From: Corynebacterium glyciniphilum AJ 3170
GTDB taxonomy: Bacteria; Actinomycetota; Actinomycetes; Mycobacteriales; Mycobacteriaceae
Reading direction: 5' to 3'
NCBI RefSeq assembly: GCF_007673095.1
Contig: NZ_VDYZ01000004.1
Coordinates: 166,279 to 230,278, forward strand
Length of the DNA: 64,000 nt
The first letter of the stretch is position 1; the number at the start of each line of letters is the position of its first letter. Shown piece after piece: positions 1 to 9,417 of the stretch. The translations under genes and the position numbers were made by a program. The notes below the pieces were generated by a model. That model worked only from the letters and a program-made list of their open reading frames with translations, had not been told where the DNA came from and did not search any database.

Positions 1-2799
1 CGCCTGTTGGGTGGCGAAGGCCGACATCGTCTGGAGCTTGTCGATGGCGCGGCGGATGATCTCGTTGCCGCCGTGGATGGCCTGGTGGTCGAGGTCGACG
101 TAGTTGTACGTGGAGTCGCTGGACTCCACCGGCTCGAGGACCCACTGGTAGGCCTCCATGAGACGGTCGTCGACGGTCTGGTCGGTCTTCTGCGTCTGCG
201 TCGACGCCTGGGACGCCGTGGACTGGGTGAGGTCGAGTTTCTCCCGGTCGCGCTGCACACTACTCCACGCCAGGTACTGCCGGACGCCGTCGTTGAGGCT
301 GTCGGTACGTCGGGCGTCCGCGGCCAGGTAGACCACGGTGTTCTTGAAGGTCCGCGGTTTGAGGCCGACGTTGTTGGTGGCGGACCGGGCCCATTCCCCG
401 GCCGCGCCGGCCGAGTTTCCGCTGTCCACCGGGTAGGACGGGGGAATGATCACCAGGCGCAACTGTTCCTCGTCGAGGATGTCGCCGTTGGACGCCGGGG
501 TGCAGACCACCTTCACCGAGTCGCGGTGGCTCCTGTTCCAGGCGTCGGTGAGTGTCCGCAGCCGTTTCGAGATCTCCTCGTTGATGTCGTCGGGGCTGAG
601 CGCCTCGGCACGCTCGCGGACCTCGCTGGTGATGTTGGCCGCGGTGTCGAACCAGTACTGGCTCTTGTTCTCGTAGAAGTGGGTCGACCGGTTCGACATC
701 GCAGACAGGGCACTGTGGAAATTGCCGATCTTGTCGCCGGGGACAGCGGTTCCCAGGGTGACGTACCGGCTCTCGATTCCGGTACCTCGGCTGCGGGGAG
801 CCGCGCCGAAAAACACCGTGCGGGCGAGACGCGTCGCCACGCGCCGGGGGCCGAACAGGGAGCTGCGGCTGTCGATCTCACGGGGGACGTCGCCGTCGAC
901 GTCGGTGGAGATCACCGGCTTCCAGTTGTCGTCGAGGTACTGGGCCAGCTCGTTGGTCACGGAGGGTTTCCCGATGGGGATGTCGGACGGGAGGATCAGC
1001 GGGCTGTTGTTCTCGGAGCGCCAGAGTTCGGAGACGATGGTGCTCATCAGTCGCAGCACACCACGGGTGCGCTGGAAGCGGGGGAGTGTGGCCCAGTCCT
1101 GGTAGAGACGGTCGAACAGTTCCGGGTGGATCGGGTAGCAGCGCTCAATCTTGCTGGCGTAGTCGGGTCGGACGGCGTCCGGCGGGAAGGCGTCCTCGTT
1201 CCTGGAGTAGAAGGTCCGCATGGTCTGGGCGATCAGCCGGATCTTCTCCTGGTCGGAGTCGCTGACCTCCTCGAAGATGCGGCGCCGGACGATCTCGAAG
1301 CTCTCGTTGGACTCGGCCGGACGCCACTGTTCGGCCTGCCGGTTGATGATCTGGAGCAGGGCGGTGAGTGCTTCGCGGCCGTTGGCACCGCCGATTTCTT
1401 CGTCGTCGACCATCCCGTCCACGAACTCGCCGGGTTTCATCTCTGCGGAGGCGGGGATGGACACCAGCAGCATGCACTGCGGTGTTGCAGCGACGGCCTG
1501 GGCGAGTGACTGTGCGAAGGTCTGCTGGGTGGACAGGTCACCACCGGCCAGGCCGGTGCGGTTGACGAGCTGACGGGCGTAGGCGACCCACTCGTCGATG
1601 AGGATGACGGCAGGTCCGTGGCTCTCGAGGAGGCGGCGGAGATTCTCTCCCGGGTTGGTTCCGCTGAGGTCGGAGTCCTTGACGATCTCGTAGGCTTCTG
1701 CGCCGCCGAGTTGCCAGGCGAGTTCGCCCCACATCGTGTTGATGGTCGTGCCGTCGGGCTTCGTCATGCCGCCGGCGGCGACAAGTTCGGTGCCGACGAG
1801 CGCGACCCGGCGGACATTCGTCGGGATCTCCCCGTCGACGGCGTCGAGTGCCCGGGTGAGTTCGTCGGTGGCCAGCAGGTCCTGCATGTCCTGCGGAAGG
1901 GTGCTGCGGTCCAGCCCGCCGAAGAGGTGCCAGACGGCGAGCATGGAGTGGGTCTTGCCACCACCGAAGTTGGTCTGCAGATTGATTACCGGGGAGGCGG
2001 TGGTGTCTCCCGAGGTGCGACGGAGCGCCTTGGCCAGCAGGTCCTTGAGACCTTCGGTGAGATAGGTGCGCTCGAAGAATCGCTGCGGGTCGGTGTAGTC
2101 CGCGCCGGCGGACACCCGTCCGGTGTCGGCGCTGATCTCCTCGGGCATGCTGTGTCGCCCGGTGGACCGGTGACGGCTGTTGGTCGACGAGGTTGCGACG
2201 GTGTGCAGGTCGGCGGCGAAGCCGGAGGCGTTGAACGTGTTGTTGGCGACATCGGGGTGCGGGGTGACGATCTCCCGCCAGGGTTGCAGATTGTCACCGC
2301 TGATGTTGATGTCGGCGGAGCGACTGTTCGCCTCGTCGTCCTTGCGATCCTGGATGATGCGTACGCCGTTGCGCTGGGCCGCGAGTTCTTCGGCGGCCTT
2401 CTTGTCCTTGATCGCGGTCGCCAGACGTTGCATCGTATCGAGGGCGCGGTAGGTGTCGTCGGCGTTGAAGGCGGCGTTGTGGGCCCAGAGGTTCCGGGTT
2501 TCGCGGAGTTCGGAGGCGAGAGCTTCTTCGGGACGGTCGAGGTACCGGCGCAGAGGCCACCATCCGGTACGGAACCGGTTGGTGGTGCCTTCGGTGATGA
2601 AGCGCAGTGAGCACTGGGGGTCGCTGGCGGAGTACTCCTGGCGCCCGCGCCCGTTGGCGCGTTGGTTGTCGGTGAGTTCGAGGATGTCGATCCAACTGGA
2701 GTTGTCATCGACGGCGATCACCCGGGTGAGGAAGCGGTCGAGGGCTGCAGCGAGGATCTCGAATCCGTCATTGACGCGACCGCGGTTGCTCTGTGCCAT
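1..2799 (-). CDS. Swt1-HEPN/DUF499 AAA+ ATPase of defence module (3' end outside window)
   Basis: The frame is open from the ATG at 2799 to the window edge, giving 933 residues without a stop, so the C-terminus is missing. The start has AAAGGA about 6 nt upstream. Residues 1–115 look like a Swt1-type HEPN domain and contain the R-x4-H signature RNLWAH (R102, H107). A P-loop, NFGGGKTHS, lies near residue 280 and a Walker B, VILIDEW, near 396. This matches the COG1483/DUF499 AAA+ family, which is found beside COG1743 methyltransferases in defence islands. The gap to the upstream methyltransferase gene is 27 nt, so they are probably co-transcribed. By family it is the ATPase of a helicase–methylase–ATPase antiphage system. 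The RNase role of the HEPN part is inferred from the motif. Family assignment is firm; biochemical function is not. Confidence 0.87.
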   Translation of the reverse strand, partial: MAQSNRGRVNDGFEILAAALDRFLTRVIAVDDNSSWIDILELTDNQRANGRGRQEYSASDPQCSLRFITEGTTNRFRTGWWPLRRYLDRPEEALASELRETRNLWAHNAAFNADDTYRALDTMQRLATAIKDKKAAEELAAQRNGVRIIQDRKDDEANSRSADINISGDNLQPWREIVTPHPDVANNTFNASGFAADLHTVATSSTNSRHRSTGRHSMPEEISADTGRVSAGADYTDPQRFFERTYLTEGLKDLLAKALRRTSGDTTASPVINLQTNFGGGKTHSMLAVWHLFGGLDRSTLPQDMQDLLATDELTRALDAVDGEIPTNVRRVALVGTELVAAGGMTKPDGTTINTMWGELAWQLGGAEAYEIVKDSDLSGTNPGENLRRLLESHGPAVILIDEWVAYARQLVNRTGLAGGDLSTQQTFAQSLAQAVAATPQCMLLVSIPASAEMKPGEFVDGMVDDEEIGGANGREALTALLQIINRQAEQWRPAESNESFEIVRRRIFEEVSDSDQEKIRLIAQTMRTFYSRNEDAFPPDAVRPDYASKIERCYPIHPELFDRLYQDWATLPRFQRTRGVLRLMSTIVSELWRSENNSPLILPSDIPIGKPSVTNELAQYLDDNWKPVISTDVDGDVPREIDSRSSLFGPRRVATRLARTVFFGAAPRSRGTGIESRYVTLGTAVPGDKIGNFHSALSAMSNRSTHFYENKSQYWFDTAANITSEVRERAEALSPDDINEEISKRLRTLTDAWNRSHRDSVKVVCTPASNGDILDEEQLRLVIIPPSYPVDSGNSAGAAGEWARSATNNVGLKPRTFKNTVVYLAADARRTDSLNDGVRQYLAWSSVQRDREKLDLTQSTASQASTQTQKTDQTVDDRLMEAYQWVLEPVESSDSTYNYVDLDHQAIHGGNEIIRRAIDKLQTMSAFATQQA

Positions 2800-2826
2800 C
2801 GGGGTCCTTTCGTGGTGGTGTGGTGT

Positions 2827-5625
2827 CTAGAAGAGGGCGCTGGTGCCGGTGTCGTCTGTGCTGTCCGTGTTCTCGTCAGGGCCGGGCGCGTTTCGCGCGG
2901 CCTGTTCGATGTCGTTCCAGGCAGTACCCAGCTGGTTGAACAGGAGCGCCGTCTTGGCCTCGCCGCGCTGTTCGGAAATCTGGAACAGCAGGAAGGCGAG
3001 CTGTTTGCACAGGTCGTGGTCGATGGATTCGGGGACCAGTGCGAGCAGGCGTCCGGCCGACTCCACTCCGTCTTCGTACTCGAGGGCCTTGGCGAGGTGG
3101 ATCACGGTTTCCCAGGCGCTGGTCTCGTCGTCCTCGGAGGGGTTGTAGTGCTCGCCGCGTGCTGTGTCGACCTCGTGGAGTTTCTTGGGGGAGTAGAGGT
3201 GGACGTTGCCTTGTCCGCTGTGGAGGATGCCGGCACGGTGCAGGTGGTCGACGGAGGTGTTGCGGGCGCGTGCGAGGCTGTCGGCGTGGCCGTAGGCTTC
3301 GGTGTCGAAGCCGTAGCTGCGGAACCAGGCGAGTGCGAAGCGGGTGTCTGCGTCGTAGTCGCCTTCCTGTTCGCTGAGGACTTCGTCGAGGATTTCGTTG
3401 ATGACCTGCAGTGCGGAACGCACGGTCATCTTCTTGCCGTCGTTCTCGAGGACGCCGCTGTACTTGGAGAACAGGCCGATGCCCGGGCCGATCGCGGACT
3501 GTGGGAGGTCCACCGGGGCCACTGTGCCGCGCTGGAGGTCCCGGAGCGCGCCGGGGAGCTCGGTCTTCAGTTCACGGAGGAAGTCACGACGGGTGGTGGT
3601 CGGCGCGTTCTCAGAGCGCGGGCGCAGCACGAGGGCGATGGATGACGCGAGGGCATTGGTGCCCGATGCCACCGACCGACTCATCATCTCTGATCGCATT
3701 GGCCACGTTGCGGTGATCCTCCAACCTGAGCGAATTATCCCTTCAAGGATTGTTTCCCAACCGGTCGATGCTGTCCCATCATTCCGTTTCGCATCTTGTT
3801 GCTTGAAAGCGTAGTACACTGTAGCGGGGAAATATTCATTATATTCTTCCCTTGCCTTTGTGAAGAACTCGATAAATCCTCCCTCAAAGTACTTCTGGGC
3901 TCCGTCTTTGCCGCCGTGACGGTAAGGGTTAGCGACAAGTTCGTCAACTTTCGGAACTAGAGTACTATTAAATAGCTCCGGAAATGTTGATCGAAGACTC
4001 ATTCGCAGCCATACGTAGAAAAAATCCGATAAGTCAGAATATCCAATGTAGTCATAGTATGGTGGGTCTGTGGATAGAACTCTTTTATCGAGTTCTGTCT
4101 TGGTTGCTGCACTAATTCTGGCGTATCCGTCTGGTGATGCAGGGGAGCTTCTGATGGCCTTCGTGATCCATTTTAGTTGCCCGTCGAAGCTTCCGCTGGA
4201 GGAGGAGAAGGGGAGTGCTTCACAGAAGTTCCAGATCATCGGGATTGCTTGGCGTGCGAACACGTTCCGTACTAGTTCTTTGGAATTGTGCCAACTGCAG
4301 AAAGATGACCAGTAGTCGGTGCAGCGACTTACGGATATGGCCAACATTGTTGAAACTGCGTCGCTGTAGCTTTTACTTCCTACTTTGGAGATGAGTTGTC
4401 GGACTTCGGAAACCAGGTCATTGAAAGTACTCAATGCGGTGGCCTGTCGTGCTGTGAAAAGGTCTGCATAATTTTCAAAGCCGTAGGCTTGGATTCGAAA
4501 ACCGAGGGCCCTTTCCGGAAGTGGACCTCTGGGTCTAGGGGCCTCTGTGGGGATTATCCTTAAGTGGTTGAATTGTGGCGACAGGTACTTTCTGAAGGTT
4601 CTTCCTTCATTGGTTCCTTGGGCCACGATGCATGCTAGGTCCTCCCCAATGTTCTTCTTCATGCCTTCTGAGCGAATATGTTCAAATTTAATAGTGCTGC
4701 CACAGGCAATGCAGCGGGCGCCATTTCTGTCAACCGTGCCATCATCGTCTTTTTTGGGGCCTCCTTCGATTCCATTGTGGATCAGATAGTTGAGTTCTCC
4801 ATCTATGATGTGGGGAGCAATGTAGGCTTCGTTCCCCTTCTTCTTCGACACCCACCATGAGCTCGTCAGTGGTGCAGCAATGCCACACGCTGGGTTTGGG
4901 CACGCGACTGTTCGTACCCAGAGCCAGGCGATGACGGGGGCTTTCGTTCCATCGGGCAGCTCTGCATCGGGATAGAGGTGGCCGATCCGCTTCTTGGCCT
5001 CTTCCAACATCCATTCGCCATAGCGCTTCACGTCTTCAGCGAGGCCCGTCGCTCCGGGCCACGCGGAACTGTCATTACTGTCGAGCAACTCCGCCGCACC
5101 AGGGAACACCGGGGGTTGCCCGGCGAACTTCGGTGGAATCTCAATGAGCGCCTTCTCTAGGAGTACGGCCACCGGATTCACGTCGCTGGCGTGCGCCTCC
5201 AGGCCCAGCCGCTGAGCCTCCAGCGGAATCGAGCCGCCGCCGGCGAAAGGATCGGCGACGGCCGGCGGATTGCCGTCCGTGTACAGCATGATCTTCTCGC
5301 GTGCTTTGTCGAACCATCCCTCAGGATCATTCTTGACCGTGTCCCAGTTCGAGATCTGCTCGATGATCTCGAAAAGCTCGCGCCGCTCGGCGTCCTGCTC
5401 CTCCTTGGTGGGGAACAGGTCCGGGCGTGACCCCGGGTCGTCGACGATCTGGGCGAACAGCACGGCGCGGGCTGTGGACGTCGGTTTACGGGACCACCAG
5501 AGATGAAGCGTCGACGGATGGCCGTGCCGGATCGACTTCTCGCGGGCCGACTGCTCGTTGATCTTCTCCAGGGGGATCGACACCTCGATGAGCTTGCGGC
5601 GGGTCTGCGGGGCAGGGGAGGTCAT
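2827..5625 (-). CDS. DUF1156/COG1743 Zn-ribbon adenine-specific DNA methyltransferase
   Basis: 932 residues, predicted to methylate adenine in host DNA for self/non-self marking. The N-terminus (ending in LHLWWSRKP near residue 48) is the DUF1156 type. The SAM-binding motif DPFAGGG is at 125–131, a split zinc ribbon has cysteines at 242/247 and 305/308, and the catalytic motif DPPY is at 520–523. It is much longer than a simple Dam-like enzyme, as usual for COG1743. The start at 5625 has a GAAAGAG site about 7 nt upstream. Codons for residues of about 255–645 (roughly 3690–4860) are clearly AT-rich compared with both ends, although the frame stays intact; this suggests that the recognition/catalytic core was exchanged by recombination. 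It precedes the DUF499 gene and follows the helicase on the same strand, with its own operator. Confidence 0.9.
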   Translation of the reverse strand: MTSPAPQTRRKLIEVSIPLEKINEQSAREKSIRHGHPSTLHLWWSRKPTSTARAVLFAQIVDDPGSRPDLFPTKEEQDAERRELFEIIEQISNWDTVKNDPEGWFDKAREKIMLYTDGNPPAVADPFAGGGSIPLEAQRLGLEAHASDVNPVAVLLEKALIEIPPKFAGQPPVFPGAAELLDSNDSSAWPGATGLAEDVKRYGEWMLEEAKKRIGHLYPDAELPDGTKAPVIAWLWVRTVACPNPACGIAAPLTSSWWVSKKKGNEAYIAPHIIDGELNYLIHNGIEGGPKKDDDGTVDRNGARCIACGSTIKFEHIRSEGMKKNIGEDLACIVAQGTNEGRTFRKYLSPQFNHLRIIPTEAPRPRGPLPERALGFRIQAYGFENYADLFTARQATALSTFNDLVSEVRQLISKVGSKSYSDAVSTMLAISVSRCTDYWSSFCSWHNSKELVRNVFARQAIPMIWNFCEALPFSSSSGSFDGQLKWITKAIRSSPASPDGYARISAATKTELDKRVLSTDPPYYDYIGYSDLSDFFYVWLRMSLRSTFPELFNSTLVPKVDELVANPYRHGGKDGAQKYFEGGFIEFFTKAREEYNEYFPATVYYAFKQQDAKRNDGTASTGWETILEGIIRSGWRITATWPMRSEMMSRSVASGTNALASSIALVLRPRSENAPTTTRRDFLRELKTELPGALRDLQRGTVAPVDLPQSAIGPGIGLFSKYSGVLENDGKKMTVRSALQVINEILDEVLSEQEGDYDADTRFALAWFRSYGFDTEAYGHADSLARARNTSVDHLHRAGILHSGQGNVHLYSPKKLHEVDTARGEHYNPSEDDETSAWETVIHLAKALEYEDGVESAGRLLALVPESIDHDLCKQLAFLLFQISEQRGEAKTALLFNQLGTAWNDIEQAARNAPGPDENTDSTDDTGTSALF

Positions 5626-5647
5626 TGGGATCTCTTTCGGAAGGACG

Positions 5648-5669
5648 AAAGCACAGTAAAATGTGCTTT
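5648..5669. promoter_or_regulatory. Palindromic operator upstream of the methyltransferase–ATPase operon
   Basis: Perfect inverted repeat with 8-nt arms, AAAGCACA and TGTGCTTT, around a 6-nt AT spacer. Its core, AGCACA-N6-TGTGCT, is identical in arms and spacing to the palindrome between the helicase and regulator genes at 9366–9383. It lies 23–44 nt before the methyltransferase start, in the right place to block a promoter. The likely ligand is the XRE-type protein encoded at 9418. Confidence 0.72.
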
Positions 5670-5738
5670 ATGGGGTAAATGGGCGCGCTGGAAGAAGGCC
5701 CAGGTCGTGGGCGTGAGGGCGGTGGGAGGACGACGGCG

Positions 5739-8700
5739 CTACATGGGATCACCACCTCGTGCCCAGGTCTTCGCCCAGTTCAGGGTGTAGGTCGTCACCG
5801 GAAAGCTGTCGTCGAACTCCGCCAGGCCGCGGCAGAAGTCGGCCAGGTAACGGACCCTGTCGTGCTCCGGGCCGTCCGGGCTGACCTCCACCAGCGCCAG
5901 CCGGTGGTCCTTGGTGGTGTTCTTCCCCGTCATCACCTCGCGGTGCGTGATGGAGAACTCGTCCGCGCCGGAGATCCTGCCCTTGACCTCGATGATCACC
6001 GAAGGCTCCACGGAATCCCCTGGCCGCGAACTGATGTCGTAGCCCGGATTGTTGTGGGGCATCTCCGTCGGTAGGCGTCCCAGGTTCCGCTCGGCTTCCA
6101 TCACCGCTGCAACGGCACGCCGGTCGACCTCCTCCGTGTCCTTGGCGTGCCGGGCGACTTCGTCGGCGTCGACACCGGTGATGACCCGCAGCAGCCCCTT
6201 CGGAATCACCAGCGCCCGTGCGGCGACTGTCGGCGGACTCGGACGGAGGCGTCGTCGGCGTGCGATCAGCTCAAGTCTGTCCCGCAGCCGGGAATCGAGC
6301 GTGCGGACCTGATTCATCAGTGCCGAGTACGACTGGGAAGGTGGCTTCTTCGTCTCACCTGCGTCATAGTGACTCTGCTGTTCCTGGGCCTCTGCGGCCT
6401 TCGTCGCGAGGTAGTCCATCTGCGCGCTCAGCCGGCGGGTCACCAGTTCCTCTTCGTGGTCGATCTCCGGCAGTACCCGGTCACGGGTGGCGTCCAGCAC
6501 CTCCCGCACGCGGGTGGCGGTGACTTCCTGCCGGATCATCGACGACGGGTCGTCCGCCAGCCACTCGCCGGCCTGCGCTGCGGCAGCCACTGCGTCCTCG
6601 GCGGATACCTTCTCCGGAAGCGGGTCGAAGTCCAGGTACGGGGCCAAACCGGCATCGCCGACAGAAAGGTCAGGATTCAGCCGGACATAGGCGAACTCCC
6701 TGTGCTGCGCGCTCCCGGTGCCGTCCTTCACCTCGAGGAGCGTGGCTGCCAGCATCCACGGCGTGGTGCCTTCGTCCGTGGGATCGACAAGGACAGCCCC
6801 GGTCTCTAGGGTTCCCTTGAGCTGTGTCACGGTGAGGTCGACCAGGGCATCGAACATCGGGTGCCCCGGGGTGACCAGTTCGGCCCGGTCATCGGCGTCG
6901 GCGACGGACGGCTCGAAGGTCACCCGGTCATAGCGGTCCGCGACCGGGGCAGCGTGACTTCGGGCCCAGTCATGGACCGGGCGGGGAAGGCGGCGCACCG
7001 CGGCGGTGCCCCGGGCCTTCGGCACGAAACGTCCACCGTGGAACTCCAGGGCCCGTCGGAAGAACTGGGCGATGTAGTGGGGCTGCAGTTTGCGGGCACG
7101 CGCGGCGTCCATCTGGTCACGCAGGTGCTCAAGGTCCCGACGGGTGAATGTCTCCGTGGCCAGGGCGCGTTCCTGCATCAGCTCGTCGAGGCCGTCCGAC
7201 ACCTCCGCGTCGATGATCTTCTCGATCTCCTCCTGGCGCGCGGGATCGTCGATGTAGACCACCGCCTGCATGATCAGATCCTGCAGCGACCGGTTCCTGA
7301 AGGCGTCACCGAGGACGTCGAAGACGCGGGTGCCCAGGGCCTTCCGTTGGGTCTCCATCTTCTCGAGTAGCCGTTTGTACACCGCGCCTTCGCGGGTTTC
7401 GTCCGCGACCAGATTCCACAACTGGCAGACGTGCCGTTGTCCGATCCGGTGGATTCGGCCGAAGCGCTGCTCGATGCGGTTGGGGTTCCACGGCAGGTCG
7501 TAGTTCACCATGAGGTAGGCGGCCTGCAGATTCAGTCCCTCTCCGGCGGCGTCGGTGGCCACCAGGTACTGGACCCGGTCGTCGTTGGAGAAGTTGGCCT
7601 TGATGCGCTGACGGTCGAGCCTGCCGGTACCACCGTGGATGGCGACCACCTCACTGCCGGTGACGTCGCTGATCCGGCGCACCAGGTAGTTGAGGGTGTC
7701 ACGGTGTTCGGTGAAGATGATCAGCTTGCGCCGCTCACCGGTCGTGGCGTCGGTGAGGGTCTCTTCCTCGATGATTCTGCGCAGCTCCGACCATTTCCGG
7801 TCTTCACCGCTGTTGACCACGGTGGACGCCGTGGTGACCAGGTGTCGGAGCTCGACGAGTTCACGGTCCAGCTCCGGCAGGTTCTGTGCCGCGGTGGCTG
7901 GGCTGATGACGATGGTGTCCTCGGCGTCTTCGATGTCGCCGGCGGGGACGTCCAGAGCATCGGCGTAGGCGTCCGCCATCACGTCCGCCGCCCGGTCTGC
8001 GGCGGTGCCGATGAACCCGCGTCCCGTCCACACGAGACTGCGCCCCTCGCTCGATGCCTGCGCCATCTCCGAACGGAACGACTCCAGCTTGTCCAGCCGT
8101 CGCTGCAGTGAGTGGTAGATGGCGTACGGACTGGAGGCGAGGCGGCGTTGGAGGACGGTGAGGGCGAACCCGACCGCACGGCTCTCCGCGTTGTTCATCG
8201 CCCCCTCTGCCCGTTTCATCTCGGTGCGCACATACTGTGTGACGTCCTCGTAGAGACGTGCCTCCGGCTCGCTGAGCTGGTAGGGAACGGTCGTCGCTAT
8301 GCGTTCCGGGAACAGTGGGCGTCCGTCGAAGGTCAGCAGCTCCTCCTTGACCATCCGGCGCATCAGGCCGGACGTGTCGACGGTCTCCACCTCGGTCCCG
8401 GTCTGGAAGGCTCCCTCGAAGCGGTCCGGGTCCAACAGGGACAGGAACGCCTGGAACGACTCGTTGTCGCCGTTGTGCGGGGTCGCGGTCATCATCAGCA
8501 GACTCCGGGAGATGTCGCGCAGCGATTCGCCGAGTTGGAAACGGCGAGTCTTCCGCAGCTCCTTCCTGAATCCGGACGAGGCCGACATCCGGTGAGCTTC
8601 GTCCACGACAGTGAGGTCCCATTCGGTGGCTTCCAGGAGGGGAAGGAGTTCGTCGTCGCTGCGCGCCACCGCGTCCATGCGGACGATCAACAGGTCGTGG

Positions 8701-9326
8701 TCCTTGAAGGGATTCCCGGTCCGGGAACTGTCGACCGAATTGGACGCGAGGATGTGGAAGTGCAGGCCGAACTTCTCCCGGAGCTCCTCCTGCCACTGCG
8801 GGGCGAGACCACCGGGGCAGACGATCAGGCACCGGGCGACGTCCCCACGCAGCATCAGCTCCTTGATGTAGAGCCCCGCCATGATCGTTTTCCCTGCGCC
8901 GGGGTCATCGGCGAGGAGGAAGTGGAGGGGAATCCGTGGGAGCATCTCGCCGTAGACCGCCCTGATCTGGTGGGGGAGCGGCTGGATGTCGCTGGAGGTC
9001 ACGGCCAGCATCGGGTCGTGCAGGCCGGCGGTGCTGATGCGCAGGGCCTCCGCCGCCAGACGGAACTCTTCGGCGTCTCCGGTGAAGAGCTCCGGGGAGT
9101 GCGAGTCCGCCAGGGACAGTCCCACCAGGTCGTCCCCGAAAAGGATGGACTCGTCGATGTTCCCGCGCGGGTGCCTGTAGACGAGGATCGCCCCGTCGCC
9201 GGTGGGGGTGACCTGGATGATGTCCACCGGGTGTTCGCACAGACCGACCAGTGTGCGGCCCGCGCGGAGGTCGTCGACGCACAACGGTTCCGGGGTGACG
9301 TCGACGTCGGTCCGGTCGACGTCCAT
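5739..9326 (-). CDS. SNF2-family helicase with C-terminal DUF3883 (DrmD/Hma-helicase type)
   Basis: 1195 residues. The SF2/SNF2 core shows Walker A DDPGAGKT at about 140–147, DEAH at 242–245, the motif III-like TATPHNG, and motif VI EQRFGRIHRIGQ. Near the C-terminus NPGYDISS and VIIEVKGR are the signature of DUF3883, a nuclease-fold-like domain common in defence proteins. The same architecture occurs in COG0553 helicases of DISARM class 1 (DrmD) and of helicase–methylase–ATPase systems. It would translocate on DNA; whether DUF3883 cleaves or only senses is unknown. The start at 9326 has GGAG upstream. The promoter faces away from the regulator gene, and a TTAGAT -10-like sequence lies in the operator spacer. 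A 113-nt gap with its own operator separates it from the methyltransferase gene. Confidence 0.9.
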   Translation of the reverse strand: MDVDRTDVDVTPEPLCVDDLRAGRTLVGLCEHPVDIIQVTPTGDGAILVYRHPRGNIDESILFGDDLVGLSLADSHSPELFTGDAEEFRLAAEALRISTAGLHDPMLAVTSSDIQPLPHQIRAVYGEMLPRIPLHFLLADDPGAGKTIMAGLYIKELMLRGDVARCLIVCPGGLAPQWQEELREKFGLHFHILASNSVDSSRTGNPFKDHDLLIVRMDAVARSDDELLPLLEATEWDLTVVDEAHRMSASSGFRKELRKTRRFQLGESLRDISRSLLMMTATPHNGDNESFQAFLSLLDPDRFEGAFQTGTEVETVDTSGLMRRMVKEELLTFDGRPLFPERIATTVPYQLSEPEARLYEDVTQYVRTEMKRAEGAMNNAESRAVGFALTVLQRRLASSPYAIYHSLQRRLDKLESFRSEMAQASSEGRSLVWTGRGFIGTAADRAADVMADAYADALDVPAGDIEDAEDTIVISPATAAQNLPELDRELVELRHLVTTASTVVNSGEDRKWSELRRIIEEETLTDATTGERRKLIIFTEHRDTLNYLVRRISDVTGSEVVAIHGGTGRLDRQRIKANFSNDDRVQYLVATDAAGEGLNLQAAYLMVNYDLPWNPNRIEQRFGRIHRIGQRHVCQLWNLVADETREGAVYKRLLEKMETQRKALGTRVFDVLGDAFRNRSLQDLIMQAVVYIDDPARQEEIEKIIDAEVSDGLDELMQERALATETFTRRDLEHLRDQMDAARARKLQPHYIAQFFRRALEFHGGRFVPKARGTAAVRRLPRPVHDWARSHAAPVADRYDRVTFEPSVADADDRAELVTPGHPMFDALVDLTVTQLKGTLETGAVLVDPTDEGTTPWMLAATLLEVKDGTGSAQHREFAYVRLNPDLSVGDAGLAPYLDFDPLPEKVSAEDAVAAAAQAGEWLADDPSSMIRQEVTATRVREVLDATRDRVLPEIDHEEELVTRRLSAQMDYLATKAAEAQEQQSHYDAGETKKPPSQSYSALMNQVRTLDSRLRDRLELIARRRRLRPSPPTVAARALVIPKGLLRVITGVDADEVARHAKDTEEVDRRAVAAVMEAERNLGRLPTEMPHNNPGYDISSRPGDSVEPSVIIEVKGRISGADEFSITHREVMTGKNTTKDHRLALVEVSPDGPEHDRVRYLADFCRGLAEFDDSFPVTTYTLNWAKTWARGGDPM

Positions 9327-9360
9327 GCAGGGCTCCAGGTATGAGGTAGGTCGAAGGTAG

Positions 9361-9408
9361 GTGCGAGCACAATCTAATGTGCTGACACTACCTTATTGTG
9401 CGGGCACA
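9361..9408. promoter_or_regulatory. Divergent operator cluster between helicase and XRE regulator
   Basis: The main palindrome AGCACA-N6-TGTGCT spans 9366–9383 and matches the site at 5648–5669. Two further inverted pairs with the half-sites facing the other way flank it: GTGC-GA-GCAC at 9361–9370 (overlapping) and TGTGC-GG-GCACA at 9397–9408. Read on the minus strand, the spacer contains TTAGAT, a plausible -10 for the helicase gene, so binding should occlude RNA polymerase. The plus-strand regulator starts 9 nt after the last half-site, consistent with autoregulation. Confidence 0.72.
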
Positions 9409-9417
9409 TTCTGTTGT

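Noticed and set aside
7..2610. Plus-strand open frames in the first 2.6 kb
   Set aside because: Antisense to the DUF499 gene, whose HEPN and Walker motifs are clear on the minus strand.
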